64,000 bases of DNA, from contig NZ_AP022583.1 of the NCBI RefSeq assembly GCF_010731635.1, positions 248,001 to 312,000 of the forward strand. Direction: 5' to 3'. Positions 1 to 13,075 of this stretch are shown here, one piece after another. A model generated the notes under the pieces. It searched no databases. It worked only from the letters and a program-made list of their open reading frames with translations, and was not told the origin of the DNA. The stretch comes from Mycobacterium noviomagense (GTDB taxonomy: Bacteria > Actinomycetota > Actinomycetes > Mycobacteriales > Mycobacteriaceae). Position 1 is the stretch's first letter; every line of letters starts with the position of its first letter. The position numbers were made by a program, and so were the translations under genes.

Positions 1-3000
1 TACAGCCCGGCGGCAACCCTGTACGCCAGCTCTTCTGATGCCCCGTGTGAGGCGAACTGCCGGGCTTCCTTTTCCACGATGGCCTTGTCGTCGCCGCGCA
101 ACCACTCCGACATTCGCGGCGTCAGCGCTTCCACCTTCTTCGCGAATCGGTTGATCTCGGCGCCCACGGCCAGCGGCTGCGGACGGTAGTTCAGCAGCCA
201 GCGTCCGGCACGATCGATCAACCGGCGGGTGTCCAGCGTCATCCGGTCCGATGTCGCCACGGGCATGTCCGCCGCGCGGATCTGCCGCCACAGCTGCTCT
301 ATGCCGAAAATGGCATCAGTGGCGACGTAGGTGCGTACCGCGTCAATGGGTTTGACGCCGACGTCTTCGGCGATTCGGTAGGCATAGGTGATACCAGCGG
401 CATCGATCAGATCGTTGACCAGCATCGTGGTCACGATCTCGCGACGCAGCTGATGGGTGCGGATCTCCGGGCGAAAGCGCTCGCGCAGCACAGACGGGAA
501 ATAGCGCGGCAATCGGGCAGCGAACACTTCCTGGTCAGGCAGGTCGGTGGCCAACACCTCGTCTTTGAGCGCCAGCTTCACGTGCGCCATCAACGTCGCT
601 AGCTCGGGTGAGGTGAGCCCGATGCCGGCTTCGGCACGCCGCTGAATCTCCTTCTCCGATGGCAGCGCCTCGAGCTCGCGGCTGAGGCCGCGTTCGGCGA
701 CCAGTTGCTTGATCTGCCGCTCATGCACATTGAGCAGGCTGGCCGCGTTGGCCCGGCTGGTGCCCATCAAATCGTTCTGGTCGGCGTTGTCGGTTAGCAC
801 CAGTTCGCCGACCTCGTCGGTCATCGACTCCAGCAGTTGGGTACGGTCGTCCAGCTTGACCTTGCCAGCCGTGATCAGCGAGTCGATCAGGATCTTGATG
901 TTGACCTCGTGGTCGGAACAGTCGACACCGGCCGAGTTGTCCAGCGCGTCGGTGTTGATCCGGCCCCCGCACAGGTCGAACTCGACGCGCCCCAGCGCGG
1001 TGACACCGAGGTTGCCGCCTTCGGCAATCACTTTGGCCCGCACCTGGTTGGCGTTGACACGCACGGGATCGTTGGCCCGGTCGCCGACGTCGGCGTCTGA
1101 CTCACTTTCGGCCTTGATGTAGGTGCCGATTCCGCCGTTGTACAACAGGTCCACCGGCGCGCGCAGAATTGCCCGGATCAAATTCGGCGGCGTCATCTCG
1201 CCGACGTCGTCGTCGATGCCGAGCGCGGCACGCACTTGGTCGCTGATCGGGATGGCTTTATGTGCACGGCTATAAACCCCGCCGCCGTCGCTGATCAGCG
1301 ACTTGTCGTAGTCGTCCCAACTGGAGCGGGGCATTTCGAACAACCGTCGCCGTTCTTCCCACGAGCGTGCGGTGTCTGGGTCCGGATCCAGGAAGATGTG
1401 ACGGTGATCGAAGGCGGCCAGCAAGCGAATGTGCTTGGACAGCAACATGCCGTTGCCGAACACGTCACCGCTCATGTCGCCGATCCCGACGACGGTGAAG
1501 TCCTCGGTCTGGGTGTCGACACCCATCTCGCGGAAATGCCGTTTGACCGATTCCCAAGTGCCCCTTGCGGTGATGCCCATCGCCTTGTGGTCGTAACCCA
1601 CCGAGCCACCGGAGGCGAACGCATCACCGAGCCAGAAGCCGTACGACTTGGCGACGTCGTTGGCGATGTCGGAGAACGTGGCGGTGCCCTTGTCGGCGGC
1701 CACCACCAGGTAGGCGTCGTCGCCGTCGCGGCGCACCACCCCGGGAGGAGCGCTGACCTCGCCGGTGGTGTGGTCGACGTTGTCGGTGACGTCGAGCAAC
1801 CCCGAAATGAACAGCTGGTAGCACGCAATGCCTTCATCGCGGATGGTGTCGCGGTCATTGGCGGCATCGCCGGTGCTCAACGGCGGCCGTTTGACGACGA
1901 ACCCGCCTTTGGCACCGACCGGCACGATCACAGCATTCTTGACGGCCTGCGCCTTGACCAGACCAAGGATCTCGGTTCGGAAATCCTCCCGACGATCCGA
2001 CCAACGCAGCCCACCACGCGCCACATGGCCGAATCGCAGGTGCACACCTTCGACGCGGGGCGAATACACGAAGATCTCGAACTTGGGTCGCGGTAGCGGC
2101 AGCTCGTCGACCAGCGGCGCGTCCAGCTTCAGCGCCAGCACACCCTGGCTGCGCGCTGAACCTTCCCGCGTCAAAAAGTAATTGGTGCGCAGCGTTGCCT
2201 GAATCAGCGAGGCGAATGCGCGCAGCACACGGTCGGTGTCCAAGCTCACCAGCGCGTCGATATCAGCGGTCACCGCGGCAACGGCCGCTTGCGCGTCAAG
2301 CTTTTTCGGCGAACCAGAGGGGTTTGGATCGAACAGTGCCTCGAACAGCGCGACCAATGACGCTGCGGTGTGCGGGTTTTCGTTGACTATCGATTCGATG
2401 TGCGACTGGCTGTACGGAAAGCCCGCTTGACGAAGGTATTTGGCGTAGCTGCGCAACACGGTGACTTGCTGCCAGGTGAGCCCCGCACGCAGCACCAGCT
2501 CGTTGAAGCGGTCGATCTCGACACGGCCCTGCCAGATCGCGGTGACCGCTTCGGAAAACCTCCGCGCCGTCGCCTCCCGCTCCGGGCCCGGCGGCGCCAG
2601 CGGGACGGTCGGCTGCGGTGTGATCTTGAACTGGTAGATCCAGACCGTCAGTCCGTCGGGCCGGGTGACGGTGAACGGCCGTTCTTCAAGAACGACCACG
2701 CCCATGGATTGCAGCATCGGAAGCAGCTGGCTCAGTGAAGCCGTCCGCCCGCCCAGATACCAAGTCAGCCGGGCGGTGTCGTCATAGTCGTGTTCAGACA
2801 ACACCAGCTTGACCGAGTCGTCGGTCAGCTCTTCGATGATGCCGATGTCGGTGATCGCGTCGGCGGGTGTGACGACCTGTTTGTAGGCCTCGGGGAAGGC
2901 GCTCGCGTAGTGCTCGGCTAGGCGTTGAGCAACCGATCCGGTTGCGGCACTCATCAGCCGGTCGGCCCATGTTCGGGTAGCTTCGGTCAGCAGTTCTTCA

Positions 3001-4454
3001 ATACGGATCCGGTTGGCTTCTGAGGTGTCGACGCCGCGCAACCCGGGTTTGTCTGCCAGGCGAACCATGAAATGCAATAACGCCCAAGGTGATTCACTGA
3101 CCCGAGCGGCGAATTCCAGACTGGTACCACCGAACTCACGCACCAGGATGTGCTCGATTTCGTGGCGGACGGCTGTGGTGTAGCGGTCTCGGGGTAGGTA
3201 GACCAAGCATGAAACGAAGTGCTCGAGCCGATCGGCGCGCAGGAACAGCAGCGTGTGGCGTTGCGATCCGAGATCGACGACGGCCGTCGCTATTTTGAGC
3301 AGCTGCTCGGCGCTCAGCGCGAACAGTTCAGATCGCGGAACGGTCTGGATGACGTCGAGCAGCAGCTGACCCGGATGGCTGGGATCGCGTGCGGCCAACG
3401 CGAGCGCTTCATGGACCCGGGTCGAGATAACCGGGATTTCCAGCACGTTGGCGTTCATCGCCGAAATCGTGAAGAGCCCGACGAAGCGGTGCTCCACCGC
3501 GCCGCCCTGCGCGTTTTCCCGCACCGCCACGACATGCGGGTATGCGCCGTAGCGCAAATAGCTGGCAACCGTGGTCTGCGCCAAGCCCAGCAATTTGTTG
3601 TCGTCGGTCAGACGGGGACGGGAACGCTTACGCCCCCGCAGCACGCCAAGACCGCTGGCCTCGTCGCCAGACACCGTCCCGTGGCGCACCGGGCAGCGTT
3701 GATAGCCCAGCAGCACGAAGTTCCCGTCGGCGAGCCACCGCAGCAGCGCGGCGGCGTCGTGGCGGTCGGGTCCGGGATAGTGGCCATCGCGGTCGCTTTC
3801 CAGCCCGGCAGCCAGGTCGTTGAGTGCGGCGATCATGGCGGCCGCATCGGTCGCGACCCGCCGCACGTCGGTCAGAACGCCGGGGAGCAGCCGTTCGGCT
3901 TGTGCAAGAGCTTTGCGGTCCACCGACGGTGACAGCTGTACGTGGATCCACGTCTCATTGATGCCGTCCGGGCTGACACCATCTGCTTTCGGCTCGACAC
4001 TCAGCAGATCGCCGCCGGCGCTGCGGTGGACCTCGAATACCGGGTTCATGACGGCCACATACGCGACGCCGAGCCGGTGCAGCAGCACGGTGACGGAATC
4101 CATCAGCAGAGTTCCGTGGTCGGTGACAACCTGCAATGCGGGGCCGAAACCGGCCGGGTCGTCAGAAGCGTATACCGCGACCGGGCTTTCCCCGGCGCGG
4201 CGGTGTTGACCCAGCCGGTAGTGGGCGCTCAGCAGGCTTGGCTTGAGCAAGGCTTTCGCCGACGGCCGCTCGCGCGTATCCGACCCAGAAGACGGCGCGC
4301 CCGATTCAGGTTCGTCGCCGTGCGGGCCACGGTAGGTGTCGGCGTAGGCCTTGGTGATCCACTCCGGAACGTCCTCGCCGCGGGTAAATGTCGTCCAGTC
4401 AATACCCGTTTGAAGGCCGCCATGCAGGCTGGTAGCCGGTGGGTCGACCGTCAT
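1..4454 (-). CDS. gdh: NAD-dependent glutamate dehydrogenase, large (about 180 kDa) type, C-terminus cut by window edge
   Basis: This enzyme oxidatively deaminates glutamate to 2-oxoglutarate and ammonium with NAD+ in the cytoplasm. The minus-strand frame is open from the ATG at 4454 to the left edge, giving about 1484 residues ([10 protein letters not shown]...). The family usually has about 1600, so roughly the last 140 are outside the window. The catalytic domain is recognisable near residue 850 by the GAKGGFVVK lysine motif, followed by [14 protein letters not shown] in the nucleotide-binding part. The long N-terminal regulatory region is intact. It matches Rv2476c in length and neighbourhood and lies 49 nt downstream of ettA, so the two may be co-transcribed. 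In mycobacteria the FHA protein GarA inhibits this enzyme (established knowledge); nothing in the sequence tests that here. Confidence 0.95.
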   Translation of the reverse strand, partial: MTVDPPATSLHGGLQTGIDWTTFTRGEDVPEWITKAYADTYRGPHGDEPESGAPSSGSDTRERPSAKALLKPSLLSAHYRLGQHRRAGESPVAVYASDDPAGFGPALQVVTDHGTLLMDSVTVLLHRLGVAYVAVMNPVFEVHRSAGGDLLSVEPKADGVSPDGINETWIHVQLSPSVDRKALAQAERLLPGVLTDVRRVATDAAAMIAALNDLAAGLESDRDGHYPGPDRHDAAALLRWLADGNFVLLGYQRCPVRHGTVSGDEASGLGVLRGRKRSRPRLTDDNKLLGLAQTTVASYLRYGAYPHVVAVRENAQGGAVEHRFVGLFTISAMNANVLEIPVISTRVHEALALAARDPSHPGQLLLDVIQTVPRSELFALSAEQLLKIATAVVDLGSQRHTLLFLRADRLEHFVSCLVYLPRDRYTTAVRHEIEHILVREFGGTSLEFAARVSESPWALLHFMVRLADKPGLRGVDTSEANRIRIEELLTEATRTWADRLMSAATGSVAQRLAEHYASAFPEAYKQVVTPADAITDIGIIEELTDDSVKLVLSEHDYDDTARLTWYLGGRTASLSQLLPMLQSMGVVVLEERPFTVTRPDGLTVWIYQFKITPQPTVPLAPPGPEREATARRFSEAVTAIWQGRVEIDRFNELVLRAGLTWQQVTVLRSYAKYLRQAGFPYSQSHIESIVNENPHTAASLVALFEALFDPNPSGSPKKLDAQAAVAAVTADIDALVSLDTDRVLRAFASLIQATLRTNYFLTREGSARSQGVLALKLDAPLVDELPLPRPKFEIFVYSPRVEGVHLRFGHVARGGLRWSDRREDFRTEILGLVKAQAVKNAVIVPVGAKGGFVVKRPPLSTGDAANDRDTIRDEGIACYQLFISGLLDVTDNVDHTTGEVSAPPGVVRRDGDDAYLVVAADKGTATFSDIANDVAKSYGFWLGDAFASGGSVGYDHKAMGITARGTWESVKRHFREMGVDTQTEDFTVVGIGDMSGDVFGNGMLLSKHIRLLAAFDHRHIFLDPDPDTARSWEERRRLFEMPRSSWDDYDKSLISDGGGVYSRAHKAIPISDQVRAALGIDDDVGEMTPPNLIRAILRAPVDLLYNGGIGTYIKAESESDADVGDRANDPVRVNANQVRAKVIAEGGNLGVTALGRVEFDLCGGRINTDALDNSAGVDCSDHEVNIKILIDSLITAGKVKLDDRTQLLESMTDEVGELVLTDNADQNDLMGTSRANAASLLNVHERQIKQLVAERGLSRELEALPSEKEIQRRAEAGIGLTSPELATLMAHVKLALKDEVLATDLPDQEVFAARLPRYFPSVLRERFRPEIRTHQLRREIVTTMLVNDLIDAAGITYAYRIAEDVGVKPIDAVRTYVATDAIFGIEQLWRQIRAADMPVATSDRMTLDTRRLIDRAGRWLLNYRPQPLAVGAEINRFAKKVEALTPRMSEWLRGDDKAIVEKEARQFASHGASEELAYRVAAGL

Positions 4455-4503
4455 GCCGCATGCTCCTGCCTTAGCACCCGGGCCAGCGCTGATGCAGCCG
4501 ACA

Positions 4504-6180
<1,677 letters not shown>

Positions 6181-6300
6181 TCCGCGGTGCTACCTCTCTG
6201 GTCTTGCACGATTGCTCGCGGACCATCCTAGGTTGACCGTCCGGCTGCTTCCCACGCCGCTGCGCAGCGCATGGTCGCCGGACGGGCACCGCGCAGGCAG

Positions 6301-6789
6301 CTACGCCGAGAGCGGCAGTCCCGTCTGCGCGTCGGCTACGGCTTCCGCGCTCTCGGAGTCATCCGCGTCATCGTCGGCGGGATCAGCGGTCGCTTCCGCT
6401 GTGGGCGCTGTTGCGGAGTCCACACCGGAAGGCACCGTCTTTTCGATCCGCGCGATGCAGCGCGACAGGTCAGGGCCGACGGCGGTAGCGCGCATCTCCA
6501 ATGTCGAGCGCCGATTGCCGTCGCGGTCCTCGTACTCGCTGGTGTAGATGTGGCCGGCCACGATGACCGGTGACCCCTTACCCAGCGACGCACCTACCCC
6601 CGAGACGAGCCGCCGGCCCCAGCAGTTGACGGTGACGAACAGCGAGTTGCCGGCTTCCCATTTGCCGTCGCTGCCGCGTCGGCGTGAATTGCTGGCCACC
6701 CGGAACTTCATCACCTCCTGGTCGCCGACTTGGCGGCGTTGGGGGTCGTTGACGATGTTTCCGACGACGGTGACAAACGTTTCGAACAT
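6301..6789 (-). CDS. ssbB: Single-stranded DNA-binding protein paralogue (SsbB type)
   Basis: This 162-residue protein has an N-terminal OB-fold (MFETFVTVVGNIVNDP..., about residues 1-110) and an acidic, disordered tail (AADPADDDADDSES). The tail does not end in the DDDIPF-type tip that lets the main SSB recruit partners; it ends GLPLSA. Size and position fit the second mycobacterial SSB (Rv2478c) rather than the essential one beside rpsF/rpsR. AAGGA lies 7-8 nt before the ATG at 6789. The 120 nt separating it from ettA suggest its own terminator or promoter, but I see no clear signal there. Its likely role is an accessory ssDNA-binding protein in repair or stress. Confidence 0.88.
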   Translation of the reverse strand: MFETFVTVVGNIVNDPQRRQVGDQEVMKFRVASNSRRRGSDGKWEAGNSLFVTVNCWGRRLVSGVGASLGKGSPVIVAGHIYTSEYEDRDGNRRSTLEMRATAVGPDLSRCIARIEKTVPSGVDSATAPTAEATADPADDDADDSESAEAVADAQTGLPLSA

Positions 6790-6957
6790 TGCTCATTCCT
6801 TTTCTGTCAAGGCGGGCGCGTCGATGAGCGGGCAATCCCGGTGACGCGACACCGCCGGTGTCGGCGCTATTGAGCCCCTAACGGCCGACACCTGAAGTGG
6901 CCGGAACGCAAAACACGGCGCAGCTGTGGAGAAAAGCGCGTCTGTGGATGACGGCGG

Positions 6958-8970
6958 CTACCGCTGGCTCGACGCGTCGCGGCGGGCCAGCTCCGCGAGC
7001 ATCGCGTTGTAGGCGGCCAGCTCCGCGTCGTCGTCGCGTTCGGCAGCGCGGTCCAGCCGCTGGGCGGTCCGCCGATCGCTGCGGGTCCACTGCACAAGCA
7101 GCGCCACCATGACAATCACCAGCGGTATCTCCCCTGCCGCCCACGCGATCGCGCCGCCCAGCCGCTGATCACCCAGTAGATCGGTATGCCAACCCAGCCG
7201 CAGGGAGCGGTAGAAGCTTTCACCGAGGACGCTTCGCGTGCTCATCAGCACTACCCCGAAGAATGCGTGCAGCGGCAACGACGCGAACATCACCGCGACC
7301 TTCGCCAGCGGAGGGATCGGCCGTGGCGTCGGATCGATGCCGATCACGACCCAATAGAAGAGGTAGCCGCTGAGCAGAAAGTGCACGTTCATCAGGAGAT
7401 GGCCGAAATGGCTACCGGCCGCGGCGTCGAAGATGCCACCGAAGTACAGCCCGTAAAAACCGGACACGAACAGCAACGTTGCCACAACCGGGTTGGTGAG
7501 CACTTGCGACAGTCGGCTGTGCAGCGCGGCCAACAGCCATTCGCGCATGCCTGGGGGCTCCTCGCGCCCGGCGGCGGGCAACGCCCGCAGTGCCAGAGTC
7601 ACCGGAGCGCCCAACACCAGCAGGATCGGAGCCAGCATGGACAGCAGCATGTGGGCGGCCATATGCATGCTGAACATGGCCGGCATGTAACGGCCCACCC
7701 CCGACGACGTCGCGAACAGCATCACCGCACAGCCCAGCAGCCACGCCGCTGTGCGGCCCCGCGGCCAGCTGTCGCCGCGGCGACGCAACCGCAGCACCGC
7801 GGCTAGGTACAGCCCGGCGAACACCAGTGCCGCCGTGCCGAAGATCAGGTCGAACCGCCAGTCGAACAGCACCCGGGCCACGGTGGGCGGTCCGGCGTAG
7901 TCGTAGCCGATCTTCACTTCCGGAATCGATGGATTGAGGATCGGAGGCGGCGGCGGTGGAGTCCGCCCCAGCCCCACCGCAATGCCGAACGTCACGCCGA
8001 ACACGACGGCCTCGATCAGCGTCAGTCGGATCAAGGCACGCCGCGAGCTCGGATCTGCTTGCAGCGCAACAACTCCGGTGCGGCGCTGCCTCCAACCGAC
8101 CACACCGAGCAGGCACAGCGCGACGACTTTGGCGATTACCAGCCGACCGTAGGCGGTGGTCAGCAAGTCGGACGGCAGTACGCGCACCAGGGCGTTGACC
8201 ACACCGCTGAGCGCCATCGCGACAAAGCACCACAGCGCGACGGAGGAGAACCGCCGCGCCACCAGGTCGGGATGTTCGCCGCTGCGGATCGCGTGCGCCA
8301 GCAAGGCCAGCAGGCCGCCGGCCCACAGACTGGCGGCGACGAGGTGGATCAGCAGACTATTGGTGGCCAAGTCATGCGAACCGCCGGCCGACGAATGCCC
8401 GGTTAGCCCAAGCGGAACCAACGTCACTACCGAGCCGACCAGCAGCAGTGGCGTCCACGACCAGCGCAGCACCGCCAGGCTCGCCAGCGTCACCGCCGCC
8501 GCCAGTAACGCGGTCCACCGCCATGCGGCTGCGGTGTTGACCAGACTCGCCAGCGACCACAACGCCACCGGGTTGAGATGGCGGGCGACCGGTTGACCCG
8601 AGACGTCCGAAATCGTCAGCGGCACCAGCAACGCGGCGCACACCGCCCACATCGCCGACGCCACTGTGCCTATGCGAAGCGCGCGGTAGCCAGCGACATC
8701 GAGCACTCCGTTGGTTTGCGGGGGCACAAAGAATGTGGCGAACAGAAACGAGCCGACGGCCAGCACTGCGGCCACCTCACCGGCCGCCCGCACGAACGGG
8801 AGACCCAGGGTGGTCACCGGACCCGGATCGGGCAACCCGGTGGCGGTCAGCGCCGCAGCAAGCGACAGCGCCGCGATTCCGGCGGCCGTGCAGCCGGCCA
8901 GTAACGCAACTCCGGTGAGCAGCGGCCACACCACCGTGCGCCGCCGGCCCGGCTGCAGGGCACCCGTCAT
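6958..8970 (-). CDS. CopD-CtaG fusion integral membrane protein (copper handling / cytochrome oxidase assembly)
   Basis: This 670-residue multi-pass membrane protein has two halves. Residues about 1-330 resemble the CopD copper-resistance domain (repeated hydrophobic helices, LIHLVAASLWAGGL). Residues about 400-640 resemble the CtaG (caa3-type) oxidase assembly domain (MFSMHMAAHMLLSML, GHLLMNVHFLLSGYLFYW), with many helix-embedded His and Met residues suited to copper. A polyproline linker (RTPPPPPP) separates them. The start is set at the ATG at 8970 (MTGALQPGRR); upstream in-frame starts would run deep into plsB2. The architecture and size match Rv0102 of M. tuberculosis, which sits elsewhere in that genome, so this is either a paralogue or a relocated gene. 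It lies 46 nt downstream of plsB2. The C-terminus is charged and cytoplasmic-looking. Confidence 0.85.
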   Translation of the reverse strand: MTGALQPGRRRTVVWPLLTGVALLAGCTAAGIAALSLAAALTATGLPDPGPVTTLGLPFVRAAGEVAAVLAVGSFLFATFFVPPQTNGVLDVAGYRALRIGTVASAMWAVCAALLVPLTISDVSGQPVARHLNPVALWSLASLVNTAAAWRWTALLAAAVTLASLAVLRWSWTPLLLVGSVVTLVPLGLTGHSSAGGSHDLATNSLLIHLVAASLWAGGLLALLAHAIRSGEHPDLVARRFSSVALWCFVAMALSGVVNALVRVLPSDLLTTAYGRLVIAKVVALCLLGVVGWRQRRTGVVALQADPSSRRALIRLTLIEAVVFGVTFGIAVGLGRTPPPPPPILNPSIPEVKIGYDYAGPPTVARVLFDWRFDLIFGTAALVFAGLYLAAVLRLRRRGDSWPRGRTAAWLLGCAVMLFATSSGVGRYMPAMFSMHMAAHMLLSMLAPILLVLGAPVTLALRALPAAGREEPPGMREWLLAALHSRLSQVLTNPVVATLLFVSGFYGLYFGGIFDAAAGSHFGHLLMNVHFLLSGYLFYWVVIGIDPTPRPIPPLAKVAVMFASLPLHAFFGVVLMSTRSVLGESFYRSLRLGWHTDLLGDQRLGGAIAWAAGEIPLVIVMVALLVQWTRSDRRTAQRLDRAAERDDDAELAAYNAMLAELARRDASSQR

Positions 8971-9016
8971 AGGTACAGCGTATGGCGCACGTCCGAGTCG
9001 AATTGCCAGGACTATG

Positions 9017-11374
9017 TCAGCGAACTCGGCTACCAGCCTTTTGCGCCTGCCGCGCCTCGATCTCGCGAGCGATGAAGCGGTTGCGGGCAGTCTGTGCGAC
9101 GTGGTCGAAGTCACGCAAGATGTCCCGCAGCTCCTGCCGGAATGCGGTCCGGCGTTCGGCGAGATCCGGTGCGGCTTCGAGCAGGTGCTGGTCAGCGGCG
9201 ACTTGACGCGCGGTCGCGAACAGCAGGGTGGACACCGGTTCGCTGCTGCGGACCCGTCCCTGCGCGACGTATTGACGCCCCACACCCAGCGCCAACTGCG
9301 TCAACTCCTTGTCGCCGATCTCCGCTGGCGCATCGCGCAATACGTCGGCCACGATTTCGTACGACTCGAAGAACACCCGCAGCATCGCATCCGATATGAG
9401 CGGTCGCTTCGCGTACAAGATCGCGTCGATCTCGTCACCGCCCGCCGCCACGTGGGCCTCCCAATCCTGGTTCCACGCCATCTCTCCGGCGATGTTGTCC
9501 CGAAACGCCGCCGAATCAGCAAAGTAGAAGTCGAACTTCAGCAAGTCGCGAAGCCGCATCACCTGGTCCCAGAATGCCTGCAGCCGATCCCCGTCCACAT
9601 GCCTGGCATGCGCCAGCGCGAGTTCGACGATCGAGGTCTCCAGGAACGCGTGTATCACCGAGTTGCGATAGAAAGCCGCCGCGTGCTCGTGCTCCGGCGC
9701 AATGCGCCACACGGGTTCGCGTCCGCCGTCGACGCGCGTGACCGGATGGCCGTTGGACAGCGCATCCACCGCCGCCCGCACACCCTCCGGCGTCCGCAGC
9801 CGCAGCGCGCTGGTCGACATCGGGGTGTGTTTGCGTTCGAGATAGTCCAGTGAATCTTGCAGCGTTCGGTGCAGCTGGCCGAGTGTCAACGCCACCCCGT
9901 GGGTGGTGAGCAGCAGCGCCGATACCAGCCCGGTCGCGTTCACGGGTGTCGCCTGCAGGATCCGCCACGCCACCTCGAACGTCATCTTTTGCAGGGCAAG
10001 CCTTTTGGCAGCTTGGTCCTGGGCTATCGGGCCGTTCGGCGGACCGAGGCACTCGCGCATCGAAACCGCTTCCGGGAAGCGGACGTAGATCTTGCCGTAG
10101 TTGCGTTCGCCCTGGGCTTTGATGTAGTTGTACAGCCAGCCGACGCCCTCGGGTCTTTTCTCCGCGCCGCGGGCGTAGGCGGCGTACTCGGCGATCTCAT
10201 GCAGCTGGTCGAAACTGATCGAGATCGGTTGCAGGAGAATATCGTCGCTGCGTCCGTCCAGATAAGCGTCGGCTACATAGCTCATCAGCCCCATCTTGGG
10301 CGGCAACATTTTTCCGGTGCGCGATCTCGTGCCCTCGATGGACCAGCTCAAATTGAACCGTTTTTCGACGAGGTAGCCGACATATTCCTTGAGCACGTAT
10401 TTGTACAGCTGATCGTCGCCGATCTTGCGCCGGATGAAGATGACACCCGAGCGGCGCATCAGCGGTCCCATGAACCCGAACGCCATGTTGATCCCACCGA
10501 ACACGTGGGCTCGCGGCAAGCCGTTCTCCTGCAGCGCGACTGTCAGCACGGCACTGTCCAGGTTCGACCGGTGCGACCACAGCAGCACGGCGGGATGGGA
10601 CTGAAGCGCGGTCCGCATCGCCGCGACCTGATACTGGTCGTAGTCGATTTCCGGATCGAACCCGCGAATCAGCAGTCTGCCGAGGGCGCCGGAGATGTCG
10701 ACGGAGACCCGGCTCCACCCGGTGGCCATCTCGTCGAGGATCTTGCCTGCCTCCTCCAGCGTGGCACCGGGGATTTTCTCCAGGCCCGCCCGAAAACGAC
10801 TGGAAGCCAACATTTCTGGCTTCACCAGCCGCGGCGACTTGTACTCCGGCCCCAGTAGCCGATAGGCAACCCGCTCCATCGCCAAAATGGCGCGACGGGT
10901 GACGAAATGGGCGAAGTCGCGGGGGTTCTCACCGACGGTGGTGTCCCGCCACTGTTGACGTAGTTCTGACACCTTGGCCGACTCGCCGGCCAACACTCTT
11001 GCCCGGCGGGGATCGCTGCGCAGAATGCGACGTTGCTGACGTTCGCTTGGGTGGTAGGGGTCCCAACCGGGCAGCAGCCCGGCCACCTTGCTCAGCGGAC
11101 CGCCCTCTGCGGGGGGGAGCCAGAACACCCGCACCGGCACGATCGACCGGTCCTCGTCGACCTCGAGTTGCTCGACGAGTTGGGCCAGCGTCGCCGGCGG
11201 CGGGTTTCGGGGCGGCAGCCGCAGCACGTCGATCTTGGTCTCGGGATGCCGCTGTCGCTGGCGATCCAGCCATTCCTTCAGCAGTTCACCCTCGACGGAC
11301 GAGGACACCGACGCCAACACCAGCGTGTCGTCGGTTGTGGTGAAGGTGCCGGTGTCGGCAGCCGGTGGTGTCAC
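9017..11374 (-). CDS. plsB2: Glycerol-3-phosphate acyltransferase PlsB2
   Basis: PlsB2 acylates sn-glycerol-3-phosphate at position 1, the first step of phospholipid and triacylglycerol synthesis, at the inner membrane. The 785-residue length matches the PlsB family. The acyltransferase blocks are visible: HRSNLD (HX4D, about 266-271), [33 protein letters not shown] (block III) and [12 protein letters not shown] (block IV). The GTG start at 11374 overlaps the plsC stop by 4 nt (GTGA), so translation is coupled. The orthologue is Rv2482c. With PlsC directly upstream, the pair makes phosphatidic acid. Confidence 0.95.
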   Translation of the reverse strand: MTPPAADTGTFTTTDDTLVLASVSSSVEGELLKEWLDRQRQRHPETKIDVLRLPPRNPPPATLAQLVEQLEVDEDRSIVPVRVFWLPPAEGGPLSKVAGLLPGWDPYHPSERQQRRILRSDPRRARVLAGESAKVSELRQQWRDTTVGENPRDFAHFVTRRAILAMERVAYRLLGPEYKSPRLVKPEMLASSRFRAGLEKIPGATLEEAGKILDEMATGWSRVSVDISGALGRLLIRGFDPEIDYDQYQVAAMRTALQSHPAVLLWSHRSNLDSAVLTVALQENGLPRAHVFGGINMAFGFMGPLMRRSGVIFIRRKIGDDQLYKYVLKEYVGYLVEKRFNLSWSIEGTRSRTGKMLPPKMGLMSYVADAYLDGRSDDILLQPISISFDQLHEIAEYAAYARGAEKRPEGVGWLYNYIKAQGERNYGKIYVRFPEAVSMRECLGPPNGPIAQDQAAKRLALQKMTFEVAWRILQATPVNATGLVSALLLTTHGVALTLGQLHRTLQDSLDYLERKHTPMSTSALRLRTPEGVRAAVDALSNGHPVTRVDGGREPVWRIAPEHEHAAAFYRNSVIHAFLETSIVELALAHARHVDGDRLQAFWDQVMRLRDLLKFDFYFADSAAFRDNIAGEMAWNQDWEAHVAAGGDEIDAILYAKRPLISDAMLRVFFESYEIVADVLRDAPAEIGDKELTQLALGVGRQYVAQGRVRSSEPVSTLLFATARQVAADQHLLEAAPDLAERRTAFRQELRDILRDFDHVAQTARNRFIAREIEARQAQKAGSRVR

Positions 11375-13029
11375 AGTCGTCCTTTCGGCCGAGCTGTCCG
11401 CGGTTGAGCCTGCGCTGTTTGGCGTCGGCCAGCTGGTGTCGTCGCACCGCGTGTCTGCGAATTAGACTTGGCCGCTCGCTTTTTCGGCTGCGCCGCCTTA
11501 GCGGCCGTCTTGGTCCGGGCTGCTTTCTTGGCGCGGTTGTAGAGTGGGACCTCAGGTAGCTCGTCGACCGGCCAGTTGGCCAAGGTGTCCAGATACAGTT
11601 GGCGCACTTCGGCGATGCGGTCCGGAAGGTCATCAACTGTCCAGTCGTCCACCGGGATCGGCGGAAACACCGCGACATCGACCGTGCCCGGATTCATCGT
11701 GGTGGAGTTGCGGGCGGCGATGATCTCGGCGTTGCGGATCACGATCGGCACGATCGGGATACCGGCTGCCATCGCGATGCGGAATGGGCCTTTCTTGAAC
11801 GGGCCCACCTCGGTGGTGTCCACCCGGGTACCTTCCGGGGCGATCATGATCGACAGACCTTTTCTGGCGCGGTCTTCGACCTGGTGCAGCGTCTCCACCG
11901 CGGCGGCAGGATCGTCGCGGTCGATGAACACGGCTTCAAGCATTTTGCCGAGCGTGCCCATGATCGGGTCGCTCTTTAATTCCTTCTTGCCCACCGCAAC
12001 CCAGTTGTCCCGGATCAGAGCGGCGGTGATGACCGGGTCAGCCTGGTTGCGGTGGTTGAAAATGAACACCGCCGGACGTTGTGCGGTCAGGTTCTCCCTG
12101 CCTATGACGTTGATGTGCACACCGCTCGCGGCCAGCAGCAGCTGTGACCAGGTAGAGGTGAAGAAGTTCACGCCACGGCGCCGGTTGCGGGTCAGCAAGC
12201 CCAGCCCCACCGCCACCGATGCGACCGGAACCATGGAACCGACGCCGATGAGCGTGCGCAGTTGCCCCACGATGCCTCCACCGCCGCGGCTGGTGAACCG
12301 CAAGATGGGCCAACCGCGGCGCTGGGCCACAGCGGCCATCTTGCCTTCGGGGTTGGTGGGCCGGGGATTTCCGACTAGATACATCAAGGCGACGTCTTCG
12401 TCGCCGTCGGCGTAGAAGTAACTCTGGTTGAGGTCGATGTTGTGCTCGGCGGCGAATTTCTGTACCGCGGCAGCCTTTCCGGGCCCCCACAGGATGGGCT
12501 TAACGACCCCGCCGGTGAGGATCCCGTTCTCGTCGACCTCGAACTTGTTGGTGAGGGTGTTGGGGATCCCCAGGAAGCGGGCCACCGGGTCGACCTGGAT
12601 GGTCAGCGCCGATGAGCTAAGCACCACGGTGTGGCCGCGCGCCAAGTGGGCCCGCACCAGCTCGCGCATCTCCGGATAGATGCGGGACTCGATCTTCTGG
12701 GCAAACAGCCGCTCGCCGATCTCCTCCATGTCGCTGAGCGCGCGTCCGCGAAGCACCCAGGCGGCTTTGGTGATGAGCTCTTCGAACTCGATGCGGCCGA
12801 GCTGATGGTTGAGTCCGGCCTGGATCATCGTGATCAGCTCACCGACGCCCATCTCGCGGCGCCGGAACTGCTCTTGCGTGAGGATGACGCCGGTGAATCC
12901 CGCCACCAAGGTGCCGTCGAGGTCGAAGAATGCACCGATCTTGGGGCCGGGCGGGCTGGCCATGATCTCGGCGACCGAACCGGGCAACCGGAGGTCACGC
13001 GCCGACTTGCGGGCTTCGTCGGAGCTCAT
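11371..13029 (-). CDS. plsC: Bifunctional HAD-type phosphatase / 1-acylglycerol-3-phosphate acyltransferase PlsC
   Basis: This 552-residue fusion has an N-terminal HAD-IB phosphoserine-phosphatase-like domain (FFDLDGTL near 35, [27 protein letters not shown]) and a C-terminal PlsC acyltransferase domain (NHRNQAD, the HX4D motif, near 325; APEGTRVDT near 396). It ends in a Lys/Ala-rich basic tail. The acyltransferase makes phosphatidic acid from lysophosphatidic acid; the role of the HAD domain (perhaps lysophosphatidic acid phosphatase) is not settled. I chose the ATG at 13029 (MSSDEARKS) because the region upstream in this frame is arginine-rich, unlike protein, and overlaps the previous gene. 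The Rv2483c counterpart is slightly longer (about 580), so a different start is possible. Confidence 0.92.
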   Translation of the reverse strand: MSSDEARKSARDLRLPGSVAEIMASPPGPKIGAFFDLDGTLVAGFTGVILTQEQFRRREMGVGELITMIQAGLNHQLGRIEFEELITKAAWVLRGRALSDMEEIGERLFAQKIESRIYPEMRELVRAHLARGHTVVLSSSALTIQVDPVARFLGIPNTLTNKFEVDENGILTGGVVKPILWGPGKAAAVQKFAAEHNIDLNQSYFYADGDEDVALMYLVGNPRPTNPEGKMAAVAQRRGWPILRFTSRGGGGIVGQLRTLIGVGSMVPVASVAVGLGLLTRNRRRGVNFFTSTWSQLLLAASGVHINVIGRENLTAQRPAVFIFNHRNQADPVITAALIRDNWVAVGKKELKSDPIMGTLGKMLEAVFIDRDDPAAAVETLHQVEDRARKGLSIMIAPEGTRVDTTEVGPFKKGPFRIAMAAGIPIVPIVIRNAEIIAARNSTTMNPGTVDVAVFPPIPVDDWTVDDLPDRIAEVRQLYLDTLANWPVDELPEVPLYNRAKKAARTKTAAKAAQPKKRAAKSNSQTRGATTPAGRRQTAQAQPRTARPKGRL

Positions 13030-13075
13030 GTGGCGCCGCTCCTCATCGCTTCGCTCGGTATCGTCGCCGGCGCGG

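Noticed and set aside
8971..9285. N-terminal extension of the CopD-CtaG gene
   Set aside because: It would overlap plsB2 by about 270 nt and its residues do not look like a membrane protein; ATG 8970 gives a normal N-terminus.
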